From a virus: a DNA stretch of 28,986 nt. The stretch spans positions 1 through 28,986 of IMG/VR virus record IMGVR_UViG_3300033998_000247. One strand, 5' to 3'. Both the position numbers and the translations under genes were made by a program. This document shows, one piece after another, positions 24,873 to 28,986 of this stretch (position 1 is the first letter of the stretch; each line of letters starts with the position of its first letter). Below the pieces are notes generated by a model, which did no database searches, had not been told where the DNA came from, and saw only the letters and a list, made by a program, of their open reading frames with translations.

Positions 24873-26075
24873 TTACATAGTTTCGGCAAGTTCAGCATAT
24901 TCATCAAAGATAGACTTGTGTTGGGCATACTCGATATTAAAGGAAGCCAAACGCTTCTTCATGTTAGAGGCAGTTGCATTAGCACCTTCTTGAGACATCA
25001 CATCATCCTGCGGCACAACACCAGCTCTTACTTCCAGCAATTCAGCTTTATACTCTTCGTACTCCTCATCAGTCATCTCCATTAACTTAGCAAATACAGC
25101 TTCCTGACGCTTTTCCGAAAACACTACTCCATTTTCTTTAAGATCATTCAAACGCTCATTTGCCTTAGTTCTTTTTTGAGCTTCCAGTTTTTCAGCCTCA
25201 ACTTTGGCCACATACTCATCATGTTCTTTCTTTAAGGTTTCATACTGTTTGGTTTGCTCTGCCAAAGCATTCTTAGTCTCTTCCAATTCCCTCTTAACTG
25301 TTTCGAGTTCTTCTTTCAGGGTCTCTTCAACATTAATCTCCTTCAGATTGAGACCAAACATAGCCACAGCGGTCTTTACTAAAGCCTCAGCATCTTCCTT
25401 CTTGAGTTCAGCTAAAAACTTCTTGATATCTTCCACTTCTCTATTCCTCCTTACTTCTAATTTCTCGGCTTGGGACATATTAGCGCCCAACAAGCCTTCA
25501 AAATAACGTCTAAATCCTTCACAGGCCAACTCAAGTTTGTAAATAAAGTCCATATTAACTTCTTCAGCATTGTTAATAAGTTCGGTAGCAAAAGCCTCAA
25601 CCATTTCATCAATAATACCCAATGAGGCACTACCTTTGTCTTTAAGTTCGGGTAGGCTCTGAAGAAACTTCCAGTGACTCTGAAGGTGTTTTTCTGCTTC
25701 GCTTAAATTAGCCTTAGTATCAACATCGCCATCTCTGACGCGAGATTTAAGCTGTTCCAACCTCCTGATAGCGGCACGTACACCAGCATAGCTCAAAACT
25801 AATTCCCCATTCTCCCACTTGTGGTGCGGGAAAAAGTAAGCTTCTTTGGCTTTGGGATAGCCATCCTCTTGTTCTTCTGCAAGGTCTGGCCTGTATGTAG
25901 CACAGGCCATTGCTAAACCTTTCCAGCCTAACTTTTCAATTATGGTATCGGCGTCTTTGCTCCACTGCCACCGCCACTCACTATCAATAACGTAAGGTTT
26001 ATTAATCACCTTTACTGCTTTAGCTTCGGCTTTTATAAGAGTATTATCAAGATTCCTGACAACCACCTCTCTCAC
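24873..26075 (-). CDS. Scaffold-like protein with N-terminal PHH domain
   Basis: The 400-residue product has two parts. Residues about 30-140 (WRWQWSKDADTIIEKLGW, EAYFFPHHKWENGELVLSYA, GVRAAIRRLE, then SEAEKHLQSHWKFL) match a 'YkLPHH..dG....gv.AA..rL...HL..HY' pattern that I recall from phage head-morphogenesis and protease-associated proteins. Residues about 200-330 form a long charged coiled coil (EETLKEELETVKRELEET, KKEHDEYVAKVEAEKLEAQ), typical of scaffolds that guide capsid assembly and are removed by the protease. The gene starts with GTG 26075, 11 bases after a small gene, and precedes the decoration and capsid genes, where scaffolds usually lie. Confidence 0.65.
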   Translation of the reverse strand: MREVVVRNLDNTLIKAEAKAVKVINKPYVIDSEWRWQWSKDADTIIEKLGWKGLAMACATYRPDLAEEQEDGYPKAKEAYFFPHHKWENGELVLSYAGVRAAIRRLEQLKSRVRDGDVDTKANLSEAEKHLQSHWKFLQSLPELKDKGSASLGIIDEMVEAFATELINNAEEVNMDFIYKLELACEGFRRYFEGLLGANMSQAEKLEVRRNREVEDIKKFLAELKKEDAEALVKTAVAMFGLNLKEINVEETLKEELETVKRELEETKNALAEQTKQYETLKKEHDEYVAKVEAEKLEAQKRTKANERLNDLKENGVVFSEKRQEAVFAKLMEMTDEEYEEYKAELLEVRAGVVPQDDVMSQEGANATASNMKKRLASFNIEYAQHKSIFDEYAELAETM

Positions 26076-26086
26076 CCTCTTGCGGC

Positions 26087-26365
26087 TTACAGCCCGATTT
26101 TCTCAAGAAGCTCCTTGACAGCCTCAGCTTCATCGGGATTCTTCTCTTCTAACTCATCAAGAGGTATACCATCACCTTTATTACCTCCAACGTAAACCTC
26201 TCCATTACCATAATCAAAAACCTTCTTGCCGTTTACCTTGGGGAACCCACCAGCGTACTCACAATCAACTTCTTTGTATTCCCCAAAAGCATACTCCTTA
26301 GCAACCTCCTCATTGCTCACAATATGGAGAATGCCAAACTTATCCCGATAAGCGTACCCAACCAT
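26087..26365 (-). CDS. Small conserved-looking head-module protein
   Basis: The 92-residue acidic protein begins MVGYAYRDKFGILHIVSNEE, contains GGFPKVNGKKVFDYGNGE and YVGGNKGDGIP, and ends with a helix (EAEAVKELLEKIGL). The strand-rich first half with two GG motifs looks like a compact domain. I have no function for it. It sits between the protease-like and scaffold-like genes with short gaps, so it is likely made with the head proteins. Confidence 0.6.
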   Translation of the reverse strand: MVGYAYRDKFGILHIVSNEEVAKEYAFGEYKEVDCEYAGGFPKVNGKKVFDYGNGEVYVGGNKGDGIPLDELEEKNPDEAEAVKELLEKIGL

Positions 26366-26386
26366 AATATCACTCCTTCTCTAATT

Positions 26387-27094
26387 TTAATTTAAAAACT
26401 CCCTATAATCCTTATGTAGCCTTCTATGCTCTTTTATTAAAACTTCCAGTGGTATAACGTCATAAATTTCATTTTCGTATAGGAAATGAAGTCTGTCATG
26501 ATAAACTTTTATGGGATTTTCTTTATGAGCAACACTCAAAATCCATGCGTCATTATCGGCTGGATCGCTTACAACACCAGCCCCACCAAAAAACGTACCA
26601 ATCTCAAATACTCTATAAAGATCTTTATTTGTATAGCCAATTTTCTTAAATTCTTCTTGCGATATCCTTTTTGATTCATTGTATAGATCATCTAATGACT
26701 CAACATAAAAACAATTGGGGAAATAGCATTCCATGCTCATTTTAAGTTTTCCTGACTTATAATTCTCCTCCACCAGCTTGCATAGCTCTGGATACTGAAA
26801 CTTCCAAAGAAAACCTTTGCATTTTATGGCATTCTTTTGGGCAACGTCATCAAAGAAAAACTCTGAATCAGTTATGGTGCCAAAGCACGGATTATCATGA
26901 TTCCAGTTAATATATTTGTGGATGGGAGTTTTTTGAGCGGATTCAAGAACTTCTTGCAGAAATACATCACGATTTTCATTATCAAGCTCATGACAGAGAA
27001 TAAACTCTATACTTAACAAGTCTGGAGTTTTTTCATGTTCCGTCACAGCGGCAATGGATTTACAATTAACCAAAATTTTGTCCATAATGACCAC
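26387..27094 (-). CDS. Probable prohead maturation protease
   Basis: The product is 235 residues from GTG 27094 (ATG 27085 is an alternative). The layout fits a Ser/His capsid protease: an N-terminal beta region, INWNHDNPCFGTITDSEFFF with a candidate catalytic His at about residue 65, GFLWKFQYPELCKLVEE, then GKLKMSMECYF with a candidate catalytic Ser at about residue 119, and FFGGAGVVSDPADNDAWIL. Similar 'nyeHd..iG.i' and 'SmE' motifs occur in proteases of other Firmicutes phages. Position between portal and scaffold supports it. The catalytic residues are inferred from motif position, not proven. Confidence 0.6.
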   Translation of the reverse strand: MVIMDKILVNCKSIAAVTEHEKTPDLLSIEFILCHELDNENRDVFLQEVLESAQKTPIHKYINWNHDNPCFGTITDSEFFFDDVAQKNAIKCKGFLWKFQYPELCKLVEENYKSGKLKMSMECYFPNCFYVESLDDLYNESKRISQEEFKKIGYTNKDLYRVFEIGTFFGGAGVVSDPADNDAWILSVAHKENPIKVYHDRLHFLYENEIYDVIPLEVLIKEHRRLHKDYREFLN

Positions 27095-27100
27095 CAGCTC

Positions 27101-28986
27101 CTATACAGGCTCATACCAACATCTACAATTAACATGATTGGGAAGCTCAGGAGCCAAGTTTATGGGATAAACCCTGCCGTGATGTGAAGCGCATACAGGA
27201 CAGGTTTTCTCATCCATTACAGCCATATACCTAAGCTCACTAACGCCTCTGGATCTGTAACCAGCTTTCAAGCCCATAATAGTTGCCTTGTTTATCCCCT
27301 CTCCAGCGAACAATTTCAAGCGGTAGGCATTCTTTTCAAACACCTCTCTCACAGCATCCTGTGAATAGCCCTTTTCCCGTAAAGCGAAACGTAAGTCATT
27401 GACCAATTTCGCCAAGGCTTCCCTGTGCCACATTTCAAGTTTTAATGCCTGCTCACCAAAAACTAGTGATGTTGGCTCTCCACCAATATCATTGTAGGTA
27501 TCTGTGTATCTCTTAGAAAGCAAAGTAAATGTAATCGCAAATGCCCCCAGTAGGAAAGCCTGATAAGCAAGGGCCAATTTTCTTTCTCTTTCGGTGCTGT
27601 CCTGCTCCTCTACCGCCTCAAGAACTTGCTCCTCCAGGCCACGATACTCTTTCTCGAAAAGCTGATAATATTCTTCTTCAAGCTCCACGGCTTCCCAGTC
27701 CCTTGCCAGAGCCGAAGCGGGTATTCTTGGTGGCCCCGAAGGGCCGCTGTCTGGCTCAGGAATTGGCTCCCGCTCCTTATAATCTTCACTGGGAGTACCT
27801 GGCTCTCTACCCTGGTGCTGGAGGGGACTCAATTGTTTGCCAGTATAAGGTAATGTTGGTGGTATAAAATAAACCGAATTCTTTCTGCCAGCAATCTTGC
27901 GTTCAAGCTCGGCATCATAATCAAATCCAGCCTCATTAATAATGGTCTGCTCTGACAGTAGGCCACGGTCATAGAGAGGTGCAAGTACCATTTTCACATA
28001 GCTGTCCTGTCTCAGCTTGGTCTTATCAAACCTTACAACTGGCTTAACATCATAACCTTTTATTTGACAAATAGTTTCATACTCTTTCTGTAGCCACAAA
28101 CAGACATCTGTTAGTTCGGTGCTGACCCTCTCAATCATGGATTGCGTTACAACCCACATGGTACTATAATTGGCACCTTCACCAGTGACCAGGCTTACTG
28201 GAACACCCAATCCTTTGGCTATATCTTCATCGTGCTCGCGGTACTTCTCTCTATCGAGAGATTCACGACCTTCGCGAGAAATAAATTTCGCATCAAGCGT
28301 ATGATTCCACACTACCTGATAAACTGGTTTTGGTGTTGCAAAAAGCTCAGCAACCCTTTTCAAAACCTCATCGTCGGTAACAGGATACTGGTCATTACCA
28401 ACCCTTACAAGCAAAATCTGGTTAACAAGACCTTCGGCAGTCGCCAGATCAAGCATCCGCAGACGCTCTTTAATGAGAGCCGGTTTAAATATGCGGGAGA
28501 GATATGGTTCAGCGTATCTATCATAAGGCTGTTTATTTCGACAGATCCGACTAATTTTATCCTGCGGCAAGACCACCTCAGATTTTCCCTTCAGATACGC
28601 CCGTTTTATATTGCTGGGCATATTCCTAAATACCAGTTCTCTAAGTTCATCATCCAACTCGTTAAGCATCCTAAATTCTTCCGACAAATCAACAACTAAA
28701 ACCTCACTATCATACAATAGGGAACCTTTTACTTTAACAGCAAGGGGGTTCAGCACAGTATAACCAACGGGAATCCCATCTCTATCCACTTCTTTGTATG
28801 GTACAACATTACCTGACAGGTAATACTCCCGAATAATCCAGCGCAAAACTTTTGGCATTTCTACAGCTCTATTAAAGTCCTTTATAAACTCATCTGCCTT
28901 AGAGTCATTGACTTCCACCTTTATCCCACTCACGGCTAAGCTGGTAAGTATATCAATAACAGCTCCAGCTATGGGTTCAATAATAC
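27101..28986 (-). CDS. Portal protein fused to MuF-like domain (partial, enters from right edge)
   Basis: The frame is open to the right edge: the codons before GTG 28933 read IIEPIAGAVIDILTSLA in phase, so 28933 is not the true start and the N-terminus is outside the window. The portal part has a wing/stem layout (MPKVLRWIIREYYLSGNVVP, DIAKGLGVPVSLVTGEGAN, ERVSTELTDVCLWLQ) and a proline-rich linker at about residues 365-410 of the visible part. The end matches MuF/SPP1 gp7-type minor head domains: GEGINKATIMGLKAGYRSRG, MDEKTCPVCASHHGRVYP, and PNHVNCRCWYEP. These cysteines probably bind zinc. Portal and MuF proteins are usually separate genes, and this is a natural fusion. The ring forms the DNA entry vertex. 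Confidence 0.85.
   Translation of the reverse strand, partial: IIEPIAGAVIDILTSLAVSGIKVEVNDSKADEFIKDFNRAVEMPKVLRWIIREYYLSGNVVPYKEVDRDGIPVGYTVLNPLAVKVKGSLLYDSEVLVVDLSEEFRMLNELDDELRELVFRNMPSNIKRAYLKGKSEVVLPQDKISRICRNKQPYDRYAEPYLSRIFKPALIKERLRMLDLATAEGLVNQILLVRVGNDQYPVTDDEVLKRVAELFATPKPVYQVVWNHTLDAKFISREGRESLDREKYREHDEDIAKGLGVPVSLVTGEGANYSTMWVVTQSMIERVSTELTDVCLWLQKEYETICQIKGYDVKPVVRFDKTKLRQDSYVKMVLAPLYDRGLLSEQTIINEAGFDYDAELERKIAGRKNSVYFIPPTLPYTGKQLSPLQHQGREPGTPSEDYKEREPIPEPDSGPSGPPRIPASALARDWEAVELEEEYYQLFEKEYRGLEEQVLEAVEEQDSTERERKLALAYQAFLLGAFAITFTLLSKRYTDTYNDIGGEPTSLVFGEQALKLEMWHREALAKLVNDLRFALREKGYSQDAVREVFEKNAYRLKLFAGEGINKATIMGLKAGYRSRGVSELRYMAVMDEKTCPVCASHHGRVYPINLAPELPNHVNCRCWYEPV

Noticed and set aside
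28881-28933. GTG 28933 as the portal start
   Set aside because: The frame continues upstream to the edge of the window with protein-like sequence (IAGAVIDILTSLA), so the gene is truncated by the window.

Overview
The window is a contiguous structural (virion) module of a tailed phage or prophage. Every gene I accept lies on the minus strand, so the genome order runs from the right edge to the left edge. Long-tailed siphovirus architecture is indicated by HK97-type head genes, a large tail-tube protein, an 8.5 kb tape measure gene and two distal-tail-like proteins, with no sheath. The base composition is AT-rich and many genes have strong AAAGGAGG-type ribosome binding sites. The tape measure protein carries a copper-amine-oxidase-N-like 'stalk' domain typical of clostridial surface proteins. 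Together these suggest a low-GC Gram-positive (Clostridia-like) host. No integrase, lysis, replication or host gene is present, so I cannot say whether this is a virus, a prophage or a plasmid-phage.

Head region (right, 28986 to about 21200): a portal protein that enters from the right edge and is fused to a C-terminal MuF-like domain; a probable prohead protease; a small conserved-looking protein; a coiled-coil scaffold-like protein; a decoration-like protein; the major capsid protein; and head-completion and connector proteins (a gp6-like adaptor, a Cys4 zinc-ribbon protein and an HK97 gp10-like protein). Between the decoration gene and the capsid gene is a 341-base gap with no credible protein. 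It holds what looks like a minimal IS200/IS605-type element: a structured RNA resembling HEARO / IscB omega-RNA, no iscB gene, and a right-end hairpin that abuts the capsid start codon at ATGA. The insertion appears to have separated the original capsid Shine-Dalgarno from its start codon.

Tail region (about 21250 to 7950): a tail-completion-like protein, the 530-residue tail tube protein followed by a clear intrinsic terminator, then a cluster of small genes before the tape measure. This cluster holds a probable tail assembly chaperone, a following reading frame that has no usable start codon in its first half, a SpeD-type pyruvoyl decarboxylase (S-adenosylmethionine decarboxylase family) whose conserved N-terminus can only be read from a non-canonical ATA start, and two small helical proteins. 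The 2.8-thousand-residue tape measure carries a lytic transglycosylase domain.

Tail tip (7950 to 1): two tandem Dit-like proteins whose core is apparently split by a large beta-rich insertion, a baseplate hub/Tal-like protein with a fibronectin-like C-terminus, and the start of a large fibre or spike protein. The last one has an N-terminal OB-like domain, about thirteen 40-residue repeats and two fibronectin-type domains, and runs off the left edge.

The points most worth following up are the IscB-less omega-RNA element placed between the SD and the start codon of the capsid gene, the possible hairpin-bridged ribosome binding site it created, the phage SpeD with its missing canonical start, and the start-less frame just upstream of it.
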